DNA from: Cephalotus follicularis
Lineage: Eukaryota > Streptophyta > Magnoliopsida > Oxalidales > Cephalotaceae
Assembly: GCA_001972305.1 (NCBI GenBank)
Contig: BDDD01002390.1
Coordinates: forward strand, 38,044 to 102,043
Length of the DNA: 64,000 nt
Direction: 5' to 3'
This document shows, piece after piece, positions 9,374 to 20,181 of the stretch. Numbering within the stretch: position 1 is the stretch's first letter; each line of letters opens with the position of its first letter. Position numbers and translations under genes: made by a program. The notes beneath the pieces are model-generated. The model did not search any database. It was given only the letters and a program-made list of their open reading frames with translations, and had not been told where the DNA came from.

Positions 9374-11855
9374 TGTAACACCCCAAACCCCAAGGGTCAA
9401 CCCCCAAAGTTTGACGCGCTACCAATAGTATCATTTAATAAACTGCTGAAAATTAAAAGCGTTAAATCAATATAATAGTGCATGCAGAATTTCAAAAAAC
9501 AATAATCTCCGTGGATAAAACCCTGTTTATACAACATTATTTAAACGGTAGCTCTGTCACAGACCGGCAGGTCACAATACAATCACATCATACAACTCCT
9601 AGGTCATCGAATTGCAACTGCAAAGGAGGAGACTTACCTCGGTTAAGTCTTCTGCTTGTTATGAAGCTCCACCTGTACCTAACCCATTACATTACAATGC
9701 AATGGGTCAACAACCACTTGTTGTGTAAGAATCCCTACCTATGCATAAGTGGAATGCAATGCAACAGATATAAATATGTATGCTATGAGAGATGCAGTAA
9801 GAATAGTATAGTCCATACAATACATTCAATATAACAGTACATTTCCTTAACAGCCATTCATTCCATAACAGTCCTTAACAGTCATTATAAATCCTTATGC
9901 GGCATTCCCTACTTTAGGAGGAGCGGTAACGCATTCCAAACATTGAAGGCAGAGTAGCCAGGAGGAATAAACATTTCAATTTAGGCATACCAGTTCCTCG
10001 GCTTTAGGAAGAGCAATATACGCGCTCTAGGCGTCATAGGCAGAGGAGAGGAACATAAACATTCATTATGCAATAACAATCATTCAGTCAATATGGCACA
10101 TCTCGGTTGGTGATCCATTGGCTCATCTCGGTCGGTGATCCATTGGGCTATCTCGGTTACGCACCTGGTTCAGCTCAATTTGGTGACCCATTAGGTCATC
10201 TCAGAAATAGCCTTACTGGTTCATCTCAATGGTGACCCAGTGCCTTACATTAACAGTACACTAACATTTCAATATCACTACATTAACATTTCACTCTGAG
10301 GTCTGCCTTTATTACCACATTAGACTATGTTCCTTGCCTAAGATACAATACACTATATTAATATAATTTCGTACATTTTGTACTTCATTCATTGGTATAG
10401 GCTATGGTATACATTGTATACACGCAGGTGCCAGGCCCAAGCTCACATGTATGCATAAATTGGGGGAGCCCAGGCGCTAAGTACGCATTATAGATAGCCT
10501 AGAATTCATGACCTCGCATGCTCGGGAGCTAGGCTCACAACGTCATTGCACATTCTAGATACATTGTGCATGAACCAGTCAGCTTGGGATATATGACAGA
10601 GGATGATGCATGCATGGCAACAATGGCGCTCTGCACTGGCGCATCCTCAGATGCATGGCATAGGAGGACTCTGGCATCTTGGATGCACGGCGTATGACTC
10701 CTTGGGCATCTTAGATTCATGGCACATGGCACTGGTGCGTCCCCGACATGTGTCCTCGGCACATGGCATTGGTGCGTCCTTGGCATGTGTTCTTGGCACA
10801 TTCACACTGGTGCGTCCTCAGAAGTGTTCTCGAGAGTAAAGCACTGGTGAGTCCTCGACACACGGCTCCCTGGATGCAGTGCATATGGGTAGTGCTCGAC
10901 GTCATTACAGTGGAAGCTTGGTGTCATTGCATGCTCAGGAGGCATGCATGGGACATGGGGTTGCTCGGCACTTGCGATACATGCTCGGAAGTATGGCGTG
11001 GCAGCCATAGTTGCCACCTCGGCACATGCTTGGAGAGCTCGTCACCCAGGCACTGCATGCTCGGTACTTGACGTCTTCATGCTTGGATGCGTAACAGGGG
11101 AGCTCGGGCGTTCAAGGTGGCGTGCCCAAAACGCTTGCTGTGGAGAGCTCTGGTGTTACGCCAAATTTGAACGCCCGCCTAGCATGAGCATGACGACTCT
11201 GTGTGCTCAGGCGCTCATGCCATGGAGCTGGAACAAAGCTCACATGCTCAGCGCTCACTGTTGCTCTATTAAGAGCACAGTACGCTATTTATATGCTTAC
11301 AGTCGACATACTAACACGCACGGATGCGTGCTCGGCGTACGTGTCCGAAATAGGGTCCACGGTATAATTATGCCTATTCTATATATTCATTCATAGTATA
11401 TTAATTAAAATTACTAGGGAGTGTTGGTAGGAGATCCTACCTCAAAGTTGACCCTTGAACTGCTCTTTCCTTTGCTCAGCACAATTCCTTCAATTGCTCC
11501 TTGTTTTGCATTGGGTTGCTTTTCTCCACTAATTCTTCCTTTGCTTCCCGTCTCTATGAAAGTTGGAGGTGAGTAGGATTTAAGGAGAGAAAAAGGGGGA
11601 ACAAGAAGTCTCCAAAAATGGGCATTTCTTTGTCTCTTTCTCTCCCACAATTTCCCATTAGCCGTCCCCACTTCTCCCTTTTCCTTTTTAAAGTCACCAA
11701 AGGAAGGCTCTGGAACTCTCCACACAAGTCCACTATTTTCTTAACTAAATTGGACTGAGGACTAAGAAGTCAGCCCAATTCTCCATTTATTTCAATTAAC
11801 TCAATACATTAATCACTTCAAGCCCAATTCCATTTATTAATTCAATTCTAAATCG
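9374..11855 (-). repeat. 5' LTR of element D
   Basis: The inner end reads TGTAACACCCC on the plus strand. The outer edge is taken where LTR O begins at 11856. The length of about 2.5 kb is typical of this window. The region 10080-10250 repeats CATCTCGGTTGGTGATCCATT-like words about every 25 bp, and 10731-10885 is a 37-39 bp tandem array rich in CACTGGTGCGTCC. Both resemble the minisatellite-rich LTR of element B in style, but I could not show that they are one family. Confidence 0.65.
10731..10885. repeat. 37-39 bp tandem array in LTR D
   Basis: About four units each begin ACTGGTGCGTCC or a close variant and run through TGTGTCCTCGGCACATGGC-like sequence. Similar CATGGCA and CTCGGCA words extend on both sides (about 10600-11060). 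Confidence 0.7.
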
Positions 11856-13251
11856 TGTGACGCCCCCGACCCGAGTCCGCTTTATTCTCAAAGCGAGCTA
11901 CGAATATCGGTGCGTTACGTGGGTGTGACCTTTGACCGTCAAATCATTTAACCATTTAACGATCCATTTCATATCATAATCAATATGCTTATCACCTCAC
12001 AATATACATATCATAGGATCTACTTCATACTATTTAATGATCATTTGATCATTTGCAATCTATCATATTCAATAGCTTCATAGGATAAATTAACAACTTT
12101 TAATACCCATCTTAGAGTCATCATAAATCTCATGATTACAATCTTTTTCTAGCACCTTACATTTACACAAAACTTGACTTATTGCATTTCACAGCGGAAG
12201 TATAAACTTGTTATATCATAAAGCAATCATACTTATTGCAAACATTTGCCATTAACTTCTCATACCCTCAAGTATGTTCTATAACTTTCAATACCACTTG
12301 TGAACATTGTCATCTTATTTGAAAACATCGTAAACTATAGCATTTGTTTCTACACATTCACATATATACATCGTCTATAATAAAACATTATACAACGGAA
12401 AACATAAACTCATTACATCAAAAACAGATGTACAAAGCATCATAGCATAACATACTTCCTTTCCTTACACTTCTTTTGCGAACTTCCTCTAAAGCTCGCA
12501 ACTTCACGTTCACGTTTCGTGGAAGATTTGTTTGAAAACAAGACATTGAATGGAGTGAGCTTTAAAGAGCCCAGTAAGAAACGTAGTCATAAAACGTTAT
12601 CGAAATCCATTGTTTTTGATAATTTATATCAAAACGTTTCAACATCATACATTTTGAAACATCTTTGAAAATCATCTTCTAGTTTATAAGACCAGAAGAT
12701 TTTGACATCCATGTTTCGGATAACTTTCATAAAATCAAAACATTTCTAAAATCATACATTTTTCTGGTGCATAACACCGACATACTTGAAAACAATCAAA
12801 AACGTTTTCCATTCACACATTCTTATGGCATGTATCATAACCATACTTGAAAACATCATTAAATATCATTTTCTGGTATATTTCATAAAACTAGAACATT
12901 TCACATTCCTTTTCTTTTTCTGATCATATCTCATGATTCAGAACATTTCATAAAACTTAATGGTCATGAACCTCTAATGAACCCTTTCACACCGTTTCAC
13001 CGGGGCATTGTGCACTCCCCGATTACTATCCTTACATCACATGCATGTCCGTGAGCATGCTCCGCTCCATTAACATTGAGCATAATGCTCCATTCACCTT
13101 GGATCGCAATCCAAGGGTGGTTCTTTCATCATTAAACTCTTACTAGATTAATCCTCCCTGGACCGCAGTACAGTAGTTGTTCATTCTCATAAATTCATTT
13201 CACAAAACATTTCTTAATACTTTGAGTGACCAGCTCAAAGCATTCGTAAAA

Positions 13252-13383
13252 CATTTCTCTTCATTTGAGTAATTAACTCAAATGTATTCATAAAACATTT
13301 CTCTTCATTTGAATAGTTAACTCAAATGCATTCATAAAATATTTCTCTTCATTTGAGTAGTTAACTCAAATGAATTCATAAAA
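13252..13383. repeat. 44-bp tandem repeat, three units, each with an inverted repeat
   Basis: Units start at 13252, 13296 and 13340. Each contains CATTTGAG...CTCAAATG arms around a short loop, so each could form a hairpin. A diverged fourth copy precedes them near 13200-13250. The array lies within LTR O. The element E LTRs carry only a faint single version of the motif. Confidence 0.8.
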
Positions 13384-14194
13384 ATCATTTCATAAAACAT
13401 TTATAAAATAGCCGTGTACAACATTTCTAAAACTTGTTTCTCATGTAGAAACATTCATTTCATTTCCTTTCACAATCCATAAAGCATTTTCATTACTTTG
13501 AGTAATTTAACTCAGAACCTTCATAAAACAGTTTTGCATAACATTTCTAAATCTTGAATTTCATATATAAATAAAAACTTTCATACAAAACTTCAAACAT
13601 AAACATTAAATTAGACATCTTTATAAATTCAGAAAGCTCAAGATCATAAAAATTGGTTGAGAATAATCCGTTATGAATTTTTAAAGTCAAAGCTTCTATA
13701 TGAAAACAGAACATGAGCAGTAGAATGAAACATGGATTCTCATCAAGAATTTGACATTAGAAATTTCATCAAGAAATGGGCAAGATAAGAATAAAACTAT
13801 ATGCTGCATAATTTTGAAGTAAAACAGAGGAATAACTTTGATAAAATGGGTATTGGATTTCCTTACCTCACTTTGATCTCCTCCTCTCCTTCCCTTAGCT
13901 GAAATTTCCTCTCCAAACACAGCAGAAACCAACCCTTTTCGAGCCCAAAAACTGCACATATATATATAGTAGAGACAAACTTGGAGGCCAAGCTTGCATG
14001 GTGTCATCCATGACCTCACCTATGTGAGTTTGCCTCCTAGTTGCCCATGTGTTTATTTCAAACCAATTCAGTTGATGACACATGTCCCTTAACATCAAAA
14101 TATCATAAGTCTTCCTTCCCTTGCTTGACGCGTGTCCCTCGATCCATTTAATTCCTCCAAAACAGGACAAAAAGCTAGAATTATGCACCTGACA

Positions 14195-14220
14195 CAGGGC
14201 AAAGCGTCGACGCTTTCTCC
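14195..14220. repeat. Palindrome AAAGCGTCGACGCTTT in LTR O
   Basis: Positions 14201-14216 form a perfect 16-bp palindrome centred on GTCGAC. It is one of the sites of the LTR O array, which continues at 17120-17370 beyond the inserted LTR dimer. Confidence 0.9.
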
Positions 14221-14483
14221 CTAAGCCTCGCCAGTCACGGGATTGTCCTGAGTTCTTCAACCACTTTACAGGGCAATGTTTGGCATAAATATGTGTTGTT
14301 TTTAATGAGTTATTTGGGATATTTTTATGCTTGGAATAGACTACTTTGGTTGTGTTATGTTGATTTTCAGATATAAGTGCAAAAGGACAAAAGTGCAAGA
14401 ATACTACCCAAAGTTGTGCCAATTAGAGCTTGAAAGTGTAAAGAATGAAGAATTGACAAATTCAATAGAAATAGAGTAAAAGC

Positions 14484-14777
14484 GTCGACGTCTTTGGCTA
14501 AGGTTCGACGCCTTTTCTAGGTTTACAATAAACGCGTCGACGTCTTCGGCTAAGGATCGACGTCTTTTCTGGGAATTGCAACATACCTTCAAGATCTATG
14601 AGAAAGGGATCGACGTCTTTCATCAAAGGGATCGACGTCTCTGAGTGAAATCGACCTGTAACTTTTGGACCAAAACGCATCGATGCATTTCATCATAGGG
14701 ATCGATGTCTTTCAAGTGCATCCCAGCAAAACGCGATTTTTACAAAAAGACATCGACGTCTTCTGTTAGGGATCGAC
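14484..14777. repeat. Paired palindrome array in LTR T copy 1
   Basis: Core six-mers lie in pairs: 14484/14504, 14536/14556, 14609/14631, 14679/14701 and 14752/14772. Within-pair steps are 20, 20, 22, 22 and 20 bp. Cores are GTCGAC, TTCGAC, ATCGAC or ATCGAT, inside GACGTCGACGTC-like palindromes. The array ends about 95 bp before the TATA box. Confidence 0.85.
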
Positions 14778-14868
14778 GTCTTCCTCTGCAGCAGAAATAG
14801 AGAGTTAGATTTTTTGCCACATTTTGTAACTAGGATTGCTTTATTTCTATTTTTGATCAATTTTTTAG

Positions 14869-14875
14869 TATAAAA
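14869..14875 (+). promoter_or_regulatory. TATA box, LTR T copy 1
   Basis: TATAAAA follows TTTTTTAG and is followed by ACAACATATGG. The second copy keeps the same box at 16271-16277. Confidence 0.6.
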
Positions 14876-15165
14876 ACAACATATGGCCGGCCAAATTGAT
14901 ATGGAGAGGCTGGTAGAAACCCTAATTTCTTTTATCAATTTAGTTTTGTTTCACAATGTTTAGTAGCTAAACTTTTCAAAGTTTTGGGGAAGAACAAAGC
15001 CTAGATTGTTATTGTTTCAATTCCATCAATAAAAATCCTTGAATATTTGAATTGTTCTTCAATATTTTCTGCCTTCGCACACACTTTGTCTGTCTGATTA
15101 AAATCCACAAACATCTTGTTGGTGAAGCTGAAAGTTGGTGAATAAATGGTGCTTAAATCAACGGA

Positions 15166-15318
15166 GTCTACTCATACGATTTGTCACAACGAACACACTT
15201 CGTATAGACCAATCATGTCTACTCATACGTCTTGCCGCCGTTGCCATACTTCGTATAGACCTAGCATGTCTACTCATACGTCTTGTCATCACCGCCGCAC
15301 TCCGTATCGACCTAGCTG
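15166..15318 (+). repeat. 51-bp tandem repeat (17 codons), three units
   Basis: Units start at 15166, 15217 and 15268 with GTCTACTCATACG. The unit length is a multiple of three, so one frame reads STHTSC...TSYRPS repeats in an open stretch 15146-15526. The corresponding frame in the second LTR copy (16566-16720) is similar but shifted relative to its ATG. It lies about 300 bp downstream of the TATA box, in transcribed LTR. A coding role is not supported beyond the open frame. Confidence 0.7.
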
Positions 15319-15904
15319 CCGTTGTTTATCAAGGTATGATCGTTCAATTAAATGGAATTGTTCAATACAATCTATGGTGAGTTTCTATACTCTAAAACCG
15401 TTTCGTGATTATATATTTTATTCACTTTTATTAGTTGTTTTGATTAGTTTTAAAATTGCATGCTTTATTTCTTGGTATTTCGAATTCAGTGTTTTAAATT
15501 ATCGAACTCTTAATTTCCTGTTTTGATTATTTATTTTATTTGGCATAATTAGGAGTACTTTTTGATAGTTTATTTCAAATTTGGTACACTTCGCCTATGT
15601 TGGTTAGATTACAACTAGTTTATCGTTTCCCTGCGTTCGACCCGTTACTGCATGATCCGTGCACTTGCGGCTATAAATTTTAAAACATTCTTTTTAACAG
15701 TGAAGGCATAAAAATGTGTTGTTTTTAATGAGTTATTTGTGATATTTTTATGCTTGGAATAGACTACTTTAGTTGTGTTATGTTTATTTTCAGATATAAG
15801 GGCAAAAGGACCAAAGTGTAAGAATACTACCCAAAGTTGTGCCAATTAGAGCTTGAAAGTGTAAAGAATGAAGAATTGACAAATTCGGCAGAAACAGAGT
15901 AAAA

Positions 15905-16180
15905 AGCATCGACGTCTTTGGCTAAGGATCGACGTCTTTTTTGGGTTTACAATAAACGCGTCGACGTCTTTGGCTAAGGATCGATGTCTTTTCTGGGAAT
16001 TACAACTTACCTTCAAGAGCTATGAGAAAGGGATCGACGTCTTTGTGCGAAATCAACCTGTAACTTTTGGACCAAAACGCATCGACGCCTTTCATCATAG
16101 GGATCGATGTCTTTCAAGCACATCTCAGGAAAACGCGATTTTTACCAAAAGACATCGACGTCTTCTGTTAGGGATCGACA
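15905..16180. repeat. Paired palindrome array in LTR T copy 2
   Basis: Same arrangement as copy 1, with one pair fewer: GTCGACGTCTTTGGCTAAGG-type pairs followed by GATCGACGTC-type sites. It lies upstream of the TATA box at 16271. Confidence 0.8.
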
Positions 16181-16270
16181 TCTTCCTCTGCAGCAGAAAT
16201 GGAAAGTTAGATTTTTTGCCAGATTTTGTAACTAGGATTGCTTTATTTCCGTTTTTGATCAATTTTGTAG

Positions 16271-16277
16271 TATAAAA
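16271..16277 (+). promoter_or_regulatory. TATA box, LTR T copy 2
   Basis: TATAAAA lies in the same context as in copy 1, downstream of the palindrome array. Confidence 0.6.
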
Positions 16278-17119
16278 ACAACATATGGCCGGCCAAATTG
16301 ATATGGAGAGGCTGGTAGAAACCCTAATTTCTTTTATCAATTTAGTTTTGTTTCACAATGTTTAGTAGCTAAACTTTTCAAGGTTTTGGGAAAGAACAAA
16401 GCCTAAATTGTTATTGTTTCAATTCCATCAATAAAAATCCTTGAATATTTGATTTGTTCTTCAATATTTCTGCCATCGCACACACTTTGTCTGCCTGATT
16501 AAAATCCACAAACATCTTGTCGGTGAAGCTGAAAGTTGGTGAATAAATGGTGCTTAAATCAACGGAGTCTACTCATACAATTTGTCGCAACGAACACTCT
16601 TCGTATTTTCGTATAGACCTAGCATGTCTACTCATACGTCTTGCCATCGTTGCGGTACTTCGTATAAACCTAGCATGTCTACTCATATGTCTTGTCATCA
16701 CCGCCGCACTCCGTATCGACCTAGCTGTCGTTGTTTATCAAGGTTTGATCGTTCAATTAAATGTAATTGTTCAATACAATCTATGGTGAGTTTTATACCC
16801 TAAAACCGTTTCTTGATTATATATTTTCTTCACTTTTATTAGTTGTTTTGATTAGTTTTAAAATTGCATGCTTTATTTGTTAGTATTTCGAATTCAGTGT
16901 TTTTAATTATCGAACTCTTAATTTCCTATTTTGATTATTTATTTTATTTGGCATAATTAGGAGTAGTTTTCGATAGTTTATTTCAAATTTGGTATACTTC
17001 GCCTAGGTTGGATAGATCACAACTAGTTTATCGTTTCCCTGCGTTCGACCCGTTACTGCATGATCCGTGCACTTGCGGCTATAGATTGTAAAACATTCTT
17101 TTTAACAGTGAACAGGCAA

Positions 17120-17370
17120 TGAGCTGACGCTTTTCTCCAAAGCATCTCCACTTTAAGTCTCGTCCAGGTCAACCTCATGTACTTGTCTTCAAAGCGCTGA
17201 AGTTCACCTTTAGAGCGTCATTGGTTGCACTAAGCGTCGCCGCTTTCACTAAAGCGTCGGCGCTTAAATGACTTTGGCCTTAGCCCGTCGACGCTTCAAA
17301 GCATTCCTTCAACGGTTCTGCAGCCAACCTTAAAGCATCACCGCTTAGCTTCACACCGTCGGTGCTTTAG
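17120..17370. repeat. GTCGAC-type palindrome array in LTR O
   Basis: Degenerate AAGCGTCGACGCTT sites recur here, for example near 17235, 17260, 17285, 17335 and 17355. Many differ by one or two bases from the full palindrome. The array lies 350-600 bp from the presumed LTR start at about 17723. Confidence 0.7.
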
Positions 17371-19059
17371 GCATTTCCAGCCCAAAACAAAGCCAAGCAT
17401 GCAAAACACTTGCCACCCTCAACACTAACAACTAAGCATACAAAACATGACGAAAGCATGATACAACCTCTTAGAGCAAACAAATTTTCATTAAACAACA
17501 CTTTGATGAATTTGATGAAAATTCAGGTCATTACAAATCAGGTCATAAGTATTTTTGAGCCCATATTCCATTTTGGCTCCCGTAGCATGAAATTCCACTC
17601 AAGGCCCAAAAGCCATTTCTACCCCCATCCAATAACAATACATTTGTAAGCCCGAAATACCGTCCCTTAAAATACTGTATATTTATTCATTCAATTTTAT
17701 TTACAAAAATTTCTGGGTATTACTGTAACACCCCCGAAGGTGGGAGCCCTTACAGGTCATAATACAGAACACATCTAAACATGAACTCAAAGCATAATCT
17801 TATCTCTATTGAAAATACGTGGTGGTCTAAGACATAATCCAAAAAACATATCATAATCTGAAAACATAGTCTGAAAAACTTCATCATAATCCGAATCGAA
17901 AACCATAATCTGAAATCAAACACTATTCAAAAACCTGGCCCAAACATGACCATAACCCTATTGAAAACACAAACGGACCAATCTCCTAGATGATCCCCAG
18001 ACATAGGCGGAAAACTCTCATCACACCTTTCCTCCATGCTCCTGATCACCTGTCGCATGGAAAACAAAAACGCGACTGAGGAAACCTCAGTATGGATGAG
18101 GAATGTAAAACAGTAAATGGACATTTAAAAGATAACCCAAAGTATATGAACTTCAAAATCAGAAAATAAAACGATTAAATATTCTTTAATAAATAAAGCA
18201 GAATATTAAAATAAAGCAGTTATAAAATCTTCATAACCTTCCGAAAAGCACAGAACCAAAATTTTCATAACTTTATCTGATTTCATAATTCCATAACAGA
18301 GATCTGATATACATATATATAAGTGCAAGGGGTTCGCGAGGCCCACATGCTCTGACGGAAAAACATGTACGGCACTACACAATCAATCACAAATCTGAAT
18401 CTGATAATAACTAGAGTTGACTCATACGCCTCAAAAGTATCCATACCCTACCCTCAGGATATATATATTGAGAGACGTCGTAGACCGATCACACAGCCAC
18501 GGTAGGTGTCATGTCCTCCGTGCCAAAGAACATTCCTATGAGACCTCATAGGTAAGCTTTTCTCTGTATGTTATTATGCAAAAAATATCGTTTTGTTCTA
18601 AAACAATTTAAAACATAAATAGATTTTCAAAACAATTTTTGAACATATCTGAAATCAAAACCTTATTCGCAACTGAAATTAACATACTTCCGAAAGTGGA
18701 AGCCATGTCCATTTAACATATTTTTCGATAGTGAAAACTATGTTCGTTTAACATATTTTCGATAGTGAAAATCATGCACAAATTATAAAATCAGTAATAT
18801 TAACCATAGTAATAAAACATATTTTACTCAAAATAAAACCGAATATCCAACAACGAAAAATCCATTTCGATAAAAACAGAGAATAGCCAAGAATAAGAAA
18901 TATCTGTACGTTAGCTTATCGAAAACTAAACAAATCTGAATACAGAACAAAAGCACAGTAGGAGTATCCTAACCCCGCCAAAGATGATATCAAGACCTCG
19001 ACATTAACGCCCAAACATCACATAACATAAAAATGCAATTATCAAAAACTGCCAGAGAT

Positions 19060-19330
19060 AGCATCGACGTTATGGACCCAAAGCGTCGACGTGCATGTCA
19101 AAAGAGATGGCGCTTAACATAGTCGTCGACTGTTTTGACGCAGCAATAACCAAGGTATAAAACAAAGCGTCGAAGAACAATACAGCAAAACACGATATAA
19201 GCGTCGAAGTTTAACTAAAAGCGTCGACGTTTAAGCCATAAGCGTCGACGGATAAACAAAACAGTCGACACTTAGACACATGCATGGCGTTTAAAAACAG
19301 GTTTTACACACACAGGCATTGACGCTTAAC
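19060..19330. repeat. Second palindrome array of LTR F
   Basis: Core sites at 19203, 19223, 19244 and 19264 are spaced 20, 21 and 20 bp. Further degenerate GCATCGACG, GCGTCGACG and CATTGACGC sites extend from about 19060 to 19330. Distance from the LTR start (20175, minus strand) is about 0.85-1.1 kb. Confidence 0.8.
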
Positions 19331-19914
19331 GTCGAAAACATGAAACCAGTTGCAGGAATCAGCTGAAACAAATGACTTTAATCCAATTTCTTAAGCACGT
19401 ATTATTAAAACAGGGATACATATAAGTTCCAAAACATGTTTTCTATGCATGTCAATATCAGTATAACTTTTTGATGCATAAATATACAAGTTGCAGGTTA
19501 TATACATCAATATCAATCATGAAAAAAAAAATTCTTGTGTGATAACAGTTTGCATGGATTAATAACAGAATTTCGCATGAAATAAACTTATGTTTAATGA
19601 TAATAACAATATATATGATGAACATAAGATCAGTATACCATCATACCTGAAAATGATGAAAGCACAGTGCAGATTACGTTTGTAAGAGATAATGTTTTCA
19701 GTTTTTTGTAAAACATGCAGATGGTACAATTTTTAAAGATGAAAAGTGACAAACCGTGTGTTCTAATGACAGAATCAGTGAAGTAAAAGCTCTGTCCATA
19801 TGTACAAAACGCATCAAAACAAGTAAGGAAAACCCGGATGGAAAATTATGGCTAAAATCCTCTTTCCATAGGTGAGCCACCATCCAAACAGATAAGGGAG
19901 AAAGACTTTAAGCG

Positions 19915-20065
19915 TCGATGTTACAACAAAGAGTTGACGCTTACTCCCTTCTCACAAAGTGTCGACGTCAAAAATGAGGCATCGACGTTTTCAATACTAT
20001 GAACAAAACCACAAAACCACAACGCTAAGGCGTCGACGCTTAGAACAAAGGTGTCGATGCTTAAT
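19915..20065. repeat. First palindrome array of LTR F
   Basis: Sites such as AAGCGTCGATG, AGTTGACGC, GTGTCGACGTC, GCATCGACG, GGCGTCGACGCTT and GGTGTCGATGC recur about 105-255 bp from the LTR start. Confidence 0.75.
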
Positions 20066-20181
20066 GCCCAGAACAAAACAAAATGAGTTTTCAAAACCAA
20101 ATCAAATGGTCCAAAAACATAACACATAGCAAAAGACATAAACACAACATATATTTGTAAGGATGGGATATTACAACTACA

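Larger units (their letters stand above)
6585..11855 (-). mobile_element. Element D: Ty3/gypsy, minus strand, 5' half
   Basis: Reading right to left: 5' LTR (11855-9374), primer site (9369-9359), gag (about 8758-8040), protease (about 7740-7270) and reverse transcriptase (7092-6590). The RNase H, integrase and 3' LTR regions are not present before element B begins. The copy is broken in several places. LTR O abuts its outer LTR edge at 11856. Confidence 0.8.
14277..15700 (+). repeat. LTR copy 1 of dimer T
   Basis: The copy starts TGTTTGGCATAAAT. Its U3 palindrome array is at 14484-14777, TATA box at 14869, an AATAAA near 15028 and 51-bp repeats at 15166-15318. Confidence 0.75.
14277..17114 (+). 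mobile_element. T: direct LTR-LTR dimer with no internal region (Tat/Athila-like LTR)
   Basis: Two copies of a 1.4 kb LTR (14277-15700 and 15701-17114) abut directly. The outside is TG...CA and is flanked by a 5-bp target duplication GGCAA (14272-14276 and 17115-17119), so the dimer occupies one insertion in LTR O. No primer site, polypurine tract or coding part lies between the copies. Each copy has a U3 palindrome array, a TATA box, an AATAAA, a 51-bp tandem repeat, and an end rich in CCCTGCGTTCGACCCG and ACTTGCGGCTATA. The latter words are typical of Tat/Athila-type gypsy LTR ends. By eye the copies differ by a few percent. Confidence 0.75.
15701..17114 (+). repeat. LTR copy 2 of dimer T
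   Basis: It has the same layout as copy 1: array at about 15908-16180, TATA box at 16271 and 51-bp repeats from 16566 to about 16720. It ends AACAGTGAACA before the GGCAA target duplication. Confidence 0.75.
11856..17723 (-). repeat. LTR O, minus strand, same family as element E LTRs, interrupted by T
   Basis: On the plus strand it starts TGTGACGCCCCCGACCCGAG. Its first 110 bases align with the reverse complement of the LTR end of element E (GGTGCGTTACGTG and AACGATCC blocks). The right side ends CTGGGTATTAC, the reverse complement of a typical LTR start. Neither side has a primer site or polypurine tract, so it is a solo LTR or the outer LTR of a lost element. The LTR dimer T sits inside it at 14277-17114. 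The 5-bp flanks do not match each other, so the locus was rearranged later. Confidence 0.7.
17724..20175 (-). repeat. F: solo-like LTR, minus strand, family of element A
   Basis: On the plus strand it starts TGTAACACCCCCGAAGG and ends GGGATATTACA, the reverse complement of an LTR start. Its 3' half (as read on the minus strand) matches the LTR of element A in several blocks. No primer site lies to the left and no polypurine tract to the right. The flanks ATTAC (17719-17723) and ACTAC (20176-20180) differ by one base, consistent with an aged target duplication and a solo LTR inserted at the very end of LTR O. It carries two palindrome arrays (19203-19330 and 19915-20065). Confidence 0.7.

Noticed and set aside
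11856-17723. O and the E LTRs as a pair from one element
   Set aside because: They are in opposite orientation, strongly diverged, and E already has its own two LTRs with a target duplication.
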